Source: an uncultured Rhodospirillales bacterium
Lineage (GTDB): Bacteria; Pseudomonadota; Alphaproteobacteria; Acetobacterales; Acetobacteraceae
Assembly (NCBI GenBank): GCA_903924855.1
Contig: CAIYCW010000008.1
Coordinates: 1 to 44,040, forward strand
DNA: 44,040 nt
Direction: 5' to 3'
Below, piece by piece: positions 1 through 7,806 of this stretch. A program made the position numbers and the translations under genes. The notes beneath the pieces are model-generated. The model had not been told where the DNA came from. It saw only the letters and a program-made list of their open reading frames with translations, and made no database searches. Numbering within the stretch: the first letter of the stretch is position 1; each line of letters opens with the position of its first letter.

Positions 1-165
1 ACAGCACCGCAGCTGTGCAGGCTCGCCGAGCAGACAGGCTTTGAGATCCTGCGGGATTACCGCACCGTTGACGAGACACCGATCCCAGCCGCACTGGCGG
101 AGATCTACGACACAGATATTCTCAAAACCCAACAGATCGTGCTGCTGTTGCGCCGCACCGGCTGA
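1..165 (+). CDS. C-terminal fragment, possible SAM-dependent methyltransferase
   Basis: An open frame runs in from the left edge and stops at TGA 163-165, leaving 54 residues. The pattern of a GFEILRDYRT strand, an acidic loop and a final QQIVLLLRRTG strand resembles the last two strands of class I methyltransferases, which often end in a VLLLR-type strand. No SAM-binding motif lies inside the window, so the call is weak. It is followed after about 108 bases by the FkbH-like gene on the same strand. If it is a methyltransferase it could act on the same acyl or sugar product. Confidence 0.35.
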   Translation, partial: TAPQLCRLAEQTGFEILRDYRTVDETPIPAALAEIYDTDILKTQQIVLLLRRTG

Positions 166-272
166 CACGCAACCCGAGTTCCTCCCCCAAGTTCACCCCC
201 CCGCGTTCGTCCCTGGGCGAGCCCGGGGCATCGGTGGTATTGCCCCACCTCGCACCTGCAGCGGAGCCCAGC

Positions 273-2036
273 ATGCGCTACGACACGGCCGAACTTGACC
301 AGCGCCGGATCATGGCATCGCTGCGTGAGAAGGCCACCACCACCCGCACGCTGCGCATCGCCGTGCTGGCGGATTTCGCAACCCAGCATCTGATCCCGCT
401 GCTGCGCGGCCTGTTCGTGCGCAACCAGATCGAGGCTGAGATCTACGCCGGCGATTACGACACGATCGAGACCGAGATCCATGATCCCGGCTCCGATCTC
501 TACGCGTTCAATCCGAAATTCATCGTCATCCTGTGCGCGTCCCAGAAACTCACCGCGCGCTTTCACGCGGCCACTGACGCTGCTTCCTTCATCGCGCGCG
601 AAACCGGGCGCCTGGCCCAGCTATGGGCCGCGGTGCGCAGCCGCTGTGCCGCCACCATCATCCAGGGCAACTACATCACCCCATCCGAGCGTGGCTTCGG
701 CCATTACGAGCGCATGGTGGAGGTCTCGCTCGGCCATGCGGTGGCCAACATCAACGCCCAGATGATCGCCGAGGCCCGTGCTGCCGGCAACGTGCTGCTG
801 TGCGATCTGGACCATATCGCGGGCGAGATCGGCCGGCGCAACTGGTTCGACGAGCGGCTCTGGCACATCGCCAAATATCCCTGCCGCGTCGAACACATGC
901 CGCTGATCGCCCAGGCCGTGGTGGATGTGGCCCTCGCCGTGCTCGGCCCGTTCGTCAAATGCGTCATCCTCGATCTGGACAACACGCTCTGGGGCGGCGT
1001 GATCGGCGATGACGGGGTGGAGGGCATCACACTCGGCGGCTATGACGAAGGCGAGGCGTTTGTCGCCTTCCAGCGCTTCATCCTGTCCCTGAAGCAGCGC
1101 GGCATCATCCTCGCCGTGGTCAGCAAGAACGAGCACGCCGCCGCCATTCAGCCCTTCCAGTCGCATCCGGACATGGTGCTGCGCGAGAGCGACATCGCCG
1201 TCTTCATCGCCAACTGGAACAACAAGGCGGACAATATCCGCCGTGTGCAGAAAATCCTGAATATCGGCTTCGATTCCATGGTGTTCCTGGACGACAACCC
1301 GTTCGAACGCGGCCTGGTGCGCGAGATGCTGCCCGAGGTGATCGTGCCGGAGCTGCCGGAGGATCCGTCGCTCTATCTGCGGGCGATCGCCGATCTCAAC
1401 CTGTTCGACACCGCCTCCTATTCGGCGGCCGATGGCAAGCGCAACGACCAGTATCGCGAGGAGGCGCAGCGCGCTTTGCTGCGCGATGCCTTCACCGACA
1501 TCTCGGACTATCTCGCCTCGCTCGACATGCGGCTGAAGGCGGAGCGGTTCCGGCCGGCCAATCTCGCCCGCATCGTGCAGCTGATGCAGCGCAGCAACCA
1601 GTTCAACCTTACCACCAGCCGCTTCAGCGAGGCCGCCTGCCAGGCGATGATGGCGGACACCGCGCAGTTCGTGCCCTTCACCCTCACCCTGTCGGACAAG
1701 TTCGGCGATTACGGGCTGATCTGTGTGGCCGTGCTGAAGATCGCCCCGCCCGCGGTGGAGGTGGTGGAGTTTCTGATGAGCTGCCGCGTGCTCAAGCGCG
1801 GTGTGGAAGCCTTCGCGATGAACGAGATCGTGGGCGTGGCGCTGCGCTCGGGCTGCACCCGGGTGCTCGGTCGCTATCTGCGCACCGCGAAGAACGACAT
1901 GGTGCGCAATTTCTACGCCGATTTCGGCTTCACCTGCACCGCCGAGCTTGATTGTGGCAGCAGCGAATGGGCGCTGGATGTCAGCGCCTGGGTGCCGCGC
2001 CAGGTGTTCATCACGGCCGATATCAACGAGATCTGA
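273..2036 (+). CDS. FkbH-like HAD-IIIC phosphatase / glyceryl transferase
   Basis: The protein has 587 residues from ATG 273, which has GGAG six bases upstream. A GTG at 234 would add 13 residues but has a poorer ribosome site. The central HAD motif LDLDNTLWGG has its two aspartates at residues 234 and 236. It is followed by a FLDDNPFERGLVREMLPEV segment typical of FkbH. An N-terminal domain of about 220 residues precedes it and a GNAT-like region follows (about residues 450-570). Characterised FkbH-type enzymes such as OzmB take 1,3-bisphosphoglycerate, remove phosphate and load a glyceryl group onto an acyl carrier protein. An ACP gene lies 3.2 kb away, so a similar loading role is inferred. 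The stop overlaps the convergent VOC gene by 14 bases. Confidence 0.85.
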   Translation: MRYDTAELDQRRIMASLREKATTTRTLRIAVLADFATQHLIPLLRGLFVRNQIEAEIYAGDYDTIETEIHDPGSDLYAFNPKFIVILCASQKLTARFHAATDAASFIARETGRLAQLWAAVRSRCAATIIQGNYITPSERGFGHYERMVEVSLGHAVANINAQMIAEARAAGNVLLCDLDHIAGEIGRRNWFDERLWHIAKYPCRVEHMPLIAQAVVDVALAVLGPFVKCVILDLDNTLWGGVIGDDGVEGITLGGYDEGEAFVAFQRFILSLKQRGIILAVVSKNEHAAAIQPFQSHPDMVLRESDIAVFIANWNNKADNIRRVQKILNIGFDSMVFLDDNPFERGLVREMLPEVIVPELPEDPSLYLRAIADLNLFDTASYSAADGKRNDQYREEAQRALLRDAFTDISDYLASLDMRLKAERFRPANLARIVQLMQRSNQFNLTTSRFSEAACQAMMADTAQFVPFTLTLSDKFGDYGLICVAVLKIAPPAVEVVEFLMSCRVLKRGVEAFAMNEIVGVALRSGCTRVLGRYLRTAKNDMVRNFYADFGFTCTAELDCGSSEWALDVSAWVPRQVFITADINEI

Positions 2037-2475
2037 ACCCGCCCTTCGACACCAGCTCGATCAACCCCATTCCGGCCACCATGGCGAACACCACATGCTC
2101 GCCCGGAAACAGCGTGGCAGGCTTGGGTTCGGACAGGAACATCACCCGGAAATCGTCGTCATCCTCAAGCGCTGCGATGCTGGCGGCCAGATCGTCGGTC
2201 TCGTAGCAGATGTGATAGACCAGCCCCTCGCGGTGCTGCGCCAGCAGCCGGTCGATCGGCCCTGCCCCCTCTGCCGGCCAGATGATCTCCACATCGGGCT
2301 GCTGCGTGTGATGGCACATCATCAGGTTCACGTTCTGCAACGGATCATGCACGGCGGTGCCAAACCGATAGCCCAGCACGCCGAGGAAAGCCTGTGCTGT
2401 GTCCGCCGCGCGCACCGCCAGCCCCAGATGATGAAACCGCAGCCCGAAACGGTTGGGCAGATCATGATCCGTCAC
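2023..2475 (-). CDS. VOC-family protein, methylmalonyl-CoA epimerase-like
   Basis: This 150-residue single-domain protein has the two beta-alpha-beta-beta-beta modules of the vicinal-oxygen-chelate fold. Visible candidate metal ligands are His in FHHLGLAV near the N-terminus, His in LVYHICYET in the middle, and Glu in GLIELVSKGG near the end, the pattern of methylmalonyl-CoA epimerase relatives. It is the last gene of the ACP-MBOAT-AlgJ-like operon, 24 bases after the preceding stop, and overlaps the convergent FkbH-like gene. A role as epimerase or modifier of the carrier-bound acyl group is possible but only inferred. Other VOC activities, such as lyase or dioxygenase, cannot be excluded. 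Confidence 0.75.
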   Translation of the reverse strand: MTDHDLPNRFGLRFHHLGLAVRAADTAQAFLGVLGYRFGTAVHDPLQNVNLMMCHHTQQPDVEIIWPAEGAGPIDRLLAQHREGLVYHICYETDDLAASIAALEDDDDFRVMFLSEPKPATLFPGEHVVFAMVAGMGLIELVSKGGFRSR

Positions 2476-2499
2476 GCGATTGTCTCCCGGAAAGCGGCG

Positions 2500-3660
2500 T
2501 CAGTTGCAGGCGAACGGCACGCTGGCGTTTGGCACGGCGATCACACCGCGCTCGCTGCGCTCCTCGATCACCACATCCGGCTTTTCCGCTGCCACGTAAC
2601 AGGCGATATCGTGGCTGTCCGGATAGGTCCAGGTGAAGCGGACATGACCGAAGCTGTTGGTGATGTAGTCGAACATCGCCTCACTCATGGAATCATGGAA
2701 CATCATCAACCGCGCGCTGCGGCCTGGCTCAAGACAGTCGATCGTCATCTCGTCGCGATCCGGCGTGCCCTTCGCCCCCACCGCACGCGGCGGAACGGTG
2801 GCCTGGATGTGCGGGCAGGCAAGCGGCGGCCCCGCATACTGAAAGGTGAGCGTGTCACGCAGATACGGGTTGAAGTGCATCATCTGCGCCATGTCACCAA
2901 AGCGGGTCGGCACTTTCTGGAAGTCCTGCGGGCGCAGCTCCAGCAGATGCGCGCCCGCCACGTGGTTGCGCGCCAGCAGATCCTGCATGAAGGTGCGATA
3001 GCCGAAATACGCGCCGTAGCGGTTCCAGTGCACATCCAGCACGCCGTAAAGCGGCCCCGCCGATTTGTGCGCGATCAGCTCGGGCCGCAGATCATCGAGC
3101 ACATCCAGGTCACCCTTCTGCTTCACATAGGCGAGCAGCTGGTCGAACTGTGTGGAAGCACCGCGCGTCACGCTGTCGGGCATGAATTCCGGATAGATCG
3201 AATGCTTGTTCGGCGCGAAGACAAATCGATAGGCGATCCCCTGTGCCGCCAGCGCGTCGTGCCGCTGCTTGAGGGTGCGATACCAGCTGTCGAGCTGCTC
3301 GGCGCTCAGACGCTGCCGCCCGCGATAATCGTCGATGGCATGGTCGCCGGTGAAGAACAGCCAGTCCTGCTTGCCGATCAGCACCAGATCGGTGGGGGAG
3401 CGCTGGAACAACGATACATCGATATATTGCCGCAGATCGATCAGGGCGGTTCGCTGCCCCAGATGATCGCCGAAATACGCCTCGAACTGCTTGAGGAAGG
3501 CCGCCAGATCCCCCAGCCGATGCGGTGCCGGCGGCATCTGCGCCGAGACGCGCTTTTCGATCGGATCGCTCCACTGCGCGCGCGAGAAGGTCAGCAGCGG
3601 CACGGCGATGGCCGAAAAGATCACCGCGGCCAGCAGATTGCAGAATGTGCGAAGCTTCAT
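2500..3660 (-). CDS. AlgJ/AlgX-like SGNH-type O-acetyltransferase
   Basis: This 386-residue protein begins with one hydrophobic segment (about residues 7-25), which could be a signal anchor placing the rest in the periplasm. The family's catalytic elements are visible: a DVHWNRYGAYFGYR segment near residue 207 giving Asp and His, and FHDSMSEAM near residue 323 giving the presumed Ser. AlgJ and AlgX take an acyl group passed across the membrane by an MBOAT protein and transfer it to exported polysaccharide such as alginate. The MBOAT gene lies 8 bases upstream in the same operon. The true acceptor glycan is unknown because no polysaccharide synthase is in view. DltD has an analogous position in teichoic acid D-alanylation. 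Confidence 0.8.
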   Translation of the reverse strand: MKLRTFCNLLAAVIFSAIAVPLLTFSRAQWSDPIEKRVSAQMPPAPHRLGDLAAFLKQFEAYFGDHLGQRTALIDLRQYIDVSLFQRSPTDLVLIGKQDWLFFTGDHAIDDYRGRQRLSAEQLDSWYRTLKQRHDALAAQGIAYRFVFAPNKHSIYPEFMPDSVTRGASTQFDQLLAYVKQKGDLDVLDDLRPELIAHKSAGPLYGVLDVHWNRYGAYFGYRTFMQDLLARNHVAGAHLLELRPQDFQKVPTRFGDMAQMMHFNPYLRDTLTFQYAGPPLACPHIQATVPPRAVGAKGTPDRDEMTIDCLEPGRSARLMMFHDSMSEAMFDYITNSFGHVRFTWTYPDSHDIACYVAAEKPDVVIEERSERGVIAVPNASVPFACN

Positions 3661-3668
3661 CCTGCCCC

Positions 3669-5186
3669 CTAGAACCGGAAATACAGGAACGGATTATAGG
3701 TCTGGCCCGCGATATAGGCGCAGGCCAGCAGCAGGATCACCGCCTGCAGCACCGGGCGCACCACAATCAGGCCGGTCTCCAGCACGCCGCTTTGACCTGC
3801 CTCGCCGACCGCCGCCACCTGCCCGAAGGCCTGGCCGGCGCGCGCCCGCCAATCGCGCGTGATGCGCGAGAAGAGCGGCGTGATCGCAAGCAGGGCCAGC
3901 GGCGTCAGCAGCAGGATGCGATGATCGGCAAAGGCGGCAATCGGGAAATCGGCCGCATTGGCACCGCCCAGACCCGCCATGGCGGAGAGATACCCCAGCG
4001 CTGCCTGCAGCGTCTCGCAGCGGAAGAACACCCAGGCAATCATGATCACGAAGAACACATAGACATGCGAGATCACCGCGGGCTTCGCCTTGAGGAAGCG
4101 GCCAAGGGCGCCGCGTTCCAGCACCAGGAAGAACCCGTGCAGAATGCCGAAAATGGCGAAGTTCCAGCTGGCGCCATGCCAGATGCCGCACACAAAGAAC
4201 ACCAGGGCCAGCAGCGGCCGATCGTCGAATTTGCGGCGCACCCCCGGGTTGCGCAGCTGCGCCCTGCGGGCAAAGGTCATCACCATCGGCATGTAAAAAT
4301 AGTCTCGAAACCAGTTGCTGAGCGAGATGTGCCAGCGCTGCCAGAACTCATGGATCGAGCGGGAGATGAATGGATAGTTGAAGTTCTCCAGATACTCAAA
4401 GCCGAACATCCGGCCAAGGCCGATCGCCATGTCCGAATAGCCGGAGAAGTCGAAATAAAGCTGCAGCGCATAGCCGCAGATGCCAAGCCAGGCGGTGCCG
4501 GTGCCAAGATCGGCCGCTGACAGCGCGAAGATCTGGTCCACCATCTGGCCGAACGGATTGGCCAGAAGCACCTTCTTGCCCAAACCCACGATGAAACGCT
4601 CGGCGCCGGAGCTGAATTTCTCCAGATCAACGCGCCGCTGCGTCAGCTGCTCCTCGATGTCGTGGTAGCGGATGATCGGGCCCGCGATCAGCTGCGGGAA
4701 GAAGCAGATATAGAGCCCGAAATCGATCGGGTTGCGCTGCGCCCGCGCAGCGCCGCGATAGATGTCGATCACGTAGGACAGCAGGTGGAAGGTGAAGAAC
4801 GAAATACCCAGCGGCAACAGCAGCTGCGCCATATGCGGCAGAGTGAAGCCAGCCGGCGACAACAGCAGATTGATGTTGTCGAAGATGAAATTGACGTATT
4901 TGAAATACACTAGGCACGCCACATTGCCGGCGATGCAGGCGAAATACACCACGTCCTTCAGCTGGTAGCGCTCACGCTCCTCCAGCCATTCCAGCGCCAG
5001 GCCCACCAGCCAGTTCGCCACCACCAGCGCCACCAGCAGCGGCACATGCTCAGCCCCACCCCAAGCGTAGAACACCACGCTGGCCAGCAGCAGGAAACTG
5101 TTCAGCAGCCGCGGATGAATCAGCCAGCTGCCAGCCAGCACCAGGGGCAGGAAGAAGAACAGAAAGATCGGCGATGTGAAAACCAC
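3669..5186 (-). CDS. MBOAT-family membrane O-acyltransferase (AlgI-like)
   Basis: This 505-residue integral membrane protein opens with MVFTSPIFLFFFLPLVL, a typical AlgI/DltB start, and has many hydrophobic segments. MBOAT landmarks are HEFWQRWHISLSNWFRDY around residue 285 and CGIWHGASWNF around residue 335, the latter holding the conserved His. AlgI and DltB move an activated acyl group across the inner membrane for transfer to an exported polymer by an SGNH partner. Here the partner follows 8 bases downstream and an acyl carrier protein gene precedes it by 24 bases. The acyl donor could therefore be the ACP, as in Dlt systems, rather than a CoA ester. That is inference. Confidence 0.92.
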   Translation of the reverse strand: MVFTSPIFLFFFLPLVLAGSWLIHPRLLNSFLLLASVVFYAWGGAEHVPLLVALVVANWLVGLALEWLEERERYQLKDVVYFACIAGNVACLVYFKYVNFIFDNINLLLSPAGFTLPHMAQLLLPLGISFFTFHLLSYVIDIYRGAARAQRNPIDFGLYICFFPQLIAGPIIRYHDIEEQLTQRRVDLEKFSSGAERFIVGLGKKVLLANPFGQMVDQIFALSAADLGTGTAWLGICGYALQLYFDFSGYSDMAIGLGRMFGFEYLENFNYPFISRSIHEFWQRWHISLSNWFRDYFYMPMVMTFARRAQLRNPGVRRKFDDRPLLALVFFVCGIWHGASWNFAIFGILHGFFLVLERGALGRFLKAKPAVISHVYVFFVIMIAWVFFRCETLQAALGYLSAMAGLGGANAADFPIAAFADHRILLLTPLALLAITPLFSRITRDWRARAGQAFGQVAAVGEAGQSGVLETGLIVVRPVLQAVILLLACAYIAGQTYNPFLYFRF

Positions 5187-5210
5187 GCTCTGCCCTCTTC
5201 ACGCAGGCCG

Positions 5211-5450
5211 TCAGGCCAGGCCGGCGGCACCGAGCTTGATCAGTGTGGCGCGCGCAAGGGCAATGGTGGACATGCTCATGATCTGCTGCGTGCGCAGCTT
5301 GACCTTGAATTCCTGCTCGATTGCCAGCACCAGATTGATCGTGGCAAGGCTGTCCCAGGCGGGCGTGTTGGCAGGCGAGCTGTCCTCGTTCAACTCGGAG
5401 GCCGGCACGTTCAGGACGTTGGCAAAAAGGTCAATCAGACGATCGGTCAT
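5211..5450 (-). CDS. Acyl carrier protein
   Basis: The 79-residue protein starts at ATG 5450; the longer frame to 5546 adds a sequence unlike any ACP. The phosphopantetheine attachment motif is DSL at residues 33-35, so Ser34 is the predicted attachment site. It is followed by the usual ATINLVLAIEQEF helix. Overall charge is acidic and the size fits a free-standing type II carrier. It is the first gene of a four-gene operon (ACP, MBOAT, SGNH, VOC). This placement suggests a dedicated carrier for surface acylation, not the housekeeping fatty-acid ACP. An FkbH-like loading enzyme lies at the other end of the cassette on the opposite strand. Confidence 0.9.
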   Translation of the reverse strand: MTDRLIDLFANVLNVPASELNEDSSPANTPAWDSLATINLVLAIEQEFKVKLRTQQIMSMSTIALARATLIKLGAAGLA

Positions 5451-5527
5451 TCTGCGTCCAATACATGGCGGTGATTGAGAAACGGCACGGCCGAACACGC
5501 GGCCACACCCTCTGTCATGGGCCTCGG

Positions 5528-5556
5528 TCGATAGGGGATCGGCCAAAACGTGTCAA
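5528..5556 (-). promoter_or_regulatory. Predicted sigma70-type promoter of the ACP-MBOAT operon
   Basis: Read on the minus strand, a perfect TTGACA (5556-5551) is separated by 17 bases from TATCGA (5533-5528). This lies about 78 bases upstream of the ACP start at 5450. The -10 box is only partly canonical, so the call rests mainly on the -35 box and spacing. Confidence 0.5.
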
Positions 5557-5574
5557 TCAGACCGCCATGCCGCC

Positions 5575-6759
5575 TCAGACATAGGCCCCCGATCCGTCCG
5601 TCCGGATCACCGTCTTGCGCTGCCAGTGCACATAGCCCTGCGTGCCCATCATCGTCTCATCCATATCCACCCCCCAACCGGGCCGGTCGTGGCGCAGTTC
5701 GAGATAGCCATCCTTGGGCAGATAGGGGTCACGCACATAGTTCGCCCCTTCGGACACGCCGGCAGGCTCATCGCCAAAGCTGTAATTGGCGCCCTGCGGC
5801 AGGCGATATTCCAGAATGCGGAAATTGGTGCAGGCCGCCGAGAAATGCACATTCACCGCGGTGGCCAGCGGGCCCATCGGGTTGTGCGGCGCGATGGTGA
5901 CGAAATGCGCCTCCGCCAAAGCCGCGATCCGGCGCATCTCGGTGATACCGCCCACCACGCAGATATCGGGCTGGATGATATCCGCCCCCCTCACCTGCAA
6001 CAGGCGCAGGAACTCATAGCGGCTGTAGAGCGACTCGCCGGTGGCAAGCGGGCAGTGCAGGCCGCGCTTCAGCTCGCCCCAGGCATCGTAATTCTCCGGC
6101 CGCAGCGGCTCCTCGAAGAACAGTGGGTCGTACGGCGCCAGCGCATTGCCCAGCTGCATCGCCTGCTGCGGCTCGAAAATCTGGGCATGGGCGTCAAACG
6201 CGATCTCGGTGTCGGCAGGCAGGGTCTCGCGCAGCGCGCGGAAATACTCGGCCGATGTGCGCACCACCTCGCCCCAGCGATGCGCGTGCAGATTCACCCG
6301 CCAGGGCGAGAGCTTGAACGCGGTGAAGCCCCAGGCGGCGCGCAGCTCATCGGTCTGACCGCGCGCGATATGCGCATCAGGGGCGGAATACACCCCGGCA
6401 TAGACACGCACCCGGTCGCGCACATGCCCGCCCAGCAGGTTGAACACCGGAACGCCCAGCGCCTTGGCCGAGAGATCCCACAGGCAGTGATCGATCGCCG
6501 AGAAGGCGGCCAGCGTCAGCGCGCCGGGGGGAAACCGCGCCTGCTGGGCGAGGCCCAGCATGATGTGCTCGATGCGCCTCGGGTCCTGGCCATGCAGGAA
6601 CGGGCCGAGATACTCCAATATCGGCAGCAGCGCCTTGTCCGGTCCGTGATTGTAGCACTCGCCCCAGCCGGTCAGGCCGCATGCGGTGTCAATCGCCAGG
6701 ATCACCCGGGGCCGGTCCTTGTCGCGGGTCATGAAGGCGCGCAGGCGGTCGATCTTCAT
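5575..6759 (-). CDS. Enolase-superfamily sugar-acid dehydratase, D-galactonate dehydratase-like
   Basis: This 394-residue protein belongs to the mandelate racemase/muconate lactonizing family. The barrel shows FKLSPW near residue 147, metal ligands in FDAHAQ (about 187), FFEEPL (about 213) and TGES (about 240), and APHNPMGP (about 290) carrying the C-terminal His. The DAH and APHxPxGP motifs parallel DgoD, which dehydrates D-galactonate to 2-keto-3-deoxygalactonate. It is the last gene of the seven-gene operon that starts at 14569, only 3 bases after the lactonase. Together they suggest lactone opening followed by dehydration of an aldonate. Exact substrate cannot be read from sequence; DgoD-like enzymes also include mannonate or gluconate dehydratases. 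Confidence 0.82.
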   Translation of the reverse strand: MKIDRLRAFMTRDKDRPRVILAIDTACGLTGWGECYNHGPDKALLPILEYLGPFLHGQDPRRIEHIMLGLAQQARFPPGALTLAAFSAIDHCLWDLSAKALGVPVFNLLGGHVRDRVRVYAGVYSAPDAHIARGQTDELRAAWGFTAFKLSPWRVNLHAHRWGEVVRTSAEYFRALRETLPADTEIAFDAHAQIFEPQQAMQLGNALAPYDPLFFEEPLRPENYDAWGELKRGLHCPLATGESLYSRYEFLRLLQVRGADIIQPDICVVGGITEMRRIAALAEAHFVTIAPHNPMGPLATAVNVHFSAACTNFRILEYRLPQGANYSFGDEPAGVSEGANYVRDPYLPKDGYLELRHDRPGWGVDMDETMMGTQGYVHWQRKTVIRTDGSGAYV

Positions 6760-6762
6760 CGC

Positions 6763-7797
6763 TCAGACTCCAAAAAACGCAATGGCAACCGGGGTCGGCG
6801 TCTCCGCCACCACGCGCGGCGCCGCGAGGGCGCCATCGATGAGGTCGAAACACACAATGCTGTCGCTGTGCTGCTGCGCCACGTGCAGATGCCGCCCCGC
6901 CGGGTCGATGGCGAAGAAGCGCGGCTCGCTGCCTGGCAGTTTGGTGGTCTCAAGCAAGGTGATCCCGCCATCGGCCGCCACGGCGAAGCGCGCGATGCTG
7001 TCATCGCCGCGGTTGGAGCTGTAGAGGAAGCGCCCATCGGCGGAGATCGCGATCTCGGCGGCAAGTGCCCCCGGCGTTTCCACCCTCATGCCGGCGACAC
7101 GGGCGCGATGGGTGAGCGTGCCATCCGCCCAGTCGAACACCTGCACGCTGCAATCCAGCTCGCACACCGCATAGAGCACCGGCAGGCGCGGATGAAACAC
7201 CGCATGGCGCGGCCCGGCCCCGGGCGTGGTGGCGGCGCGGCTCACCTCGCGCAGCACGCCCTGCTCGACCGTGTAGACCAGCACCACATCCAGCCCCTTG
7301 TCCGGCACCAGCAGGAAGCGGCCGGTCGGATCGGGGGTCACGCCATGCGGCAGCGGCGCCGGCTGATCCGCCCCGCGCGGGCCGGTCTGGCCTGCGATCT
7401 CGATGGTCTGGATGGCATCGCCGGGCAGGCCGGTCGGCCGCATCGGCAGCAGCGACACCGAGCCCGAGCTGTAATGCGCAGCCAGTATGTGTTTGCCGTC
7501 CGCGGTGAAGCAGAAATCCACCGGGTTGCGGCCCTTGGTGTCCGCCTGACCCAGAAGTGCCAGCTCGCCGCTGGTCCAGTCGATCGCATAGGCGCTCACC
7601 GCACTGCGCCCGCCATGCACCGCAACCAGCGTGGTGCGATCCGGTGACAGCCGCAGGAAGGAAGGATTGTCGTAGGTCACAAGGCTTTGCACGTGCTGCC
7701 AGGGTGCCCCCGGCGCATCCACCCGATAGACGGTGATCCCCTGCCCTTTGCCGCGGCGATCTGGCGTCGTGTAGCAACCGACATAGGCGAACATCAC
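6763..7797 (-). CDS. Lactonase-family seven-bladed beta-propeller (Pgl/YbhE-like)
   Basis: The protein has 344 residues with no clear signal peptide. It begins MMFAYVGCYTT and continues with repeated propeller blades (for example PSFLRLSPDRTTLVAV, RFLYSSNRGDDSIARF), the pattern of the lactonase family PF10282. Members such as E. coli YbhE/Pgl hydrolyse 6-phosphogluconolactone in the cytoplasm. Sitting between an ABC importer and an aldonate dehydratase, it more probably opens an aldonolactone made by an unlinked sugar dehydrogenase. That role is inferred from context. It is 9 bases after the ATPase gene and 3 bases before the dehydratase. Confidence 0.85.
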   Translation of the reverse strand: MMFAYVGCYTTPDRRGKGQGITVYRVDAPGAPWQHVQSLVTYDNPSFLRLSPDRTTLVAVHGGRSAVSAYAIDWTSGELALLGQADTKGRNPVDFCFTADGKHILAAHYSSGSVSLLPMRPTGLPGDAIQTIEIAGQTGPRGADQPAPLPHGVTPDPTGRFLLVPDKGLDVVLVYTVEQGVLREVSRAATTPGAGPRHAVFHPRLPVLYAVCELDCSVQVFDWADGTLTHRARVAGMRVETPGALAAEIAISADGRFLYSSNRGDDSIARFAVAADGGITLLETTKLPGSEPRFFAIDPAGRHLHVAQQHSDSIVCFDLIDGALAAPRVVAETPTPVAIAFFGV

Positions 7798-7806
7798 AGC
7801 TCCAAT

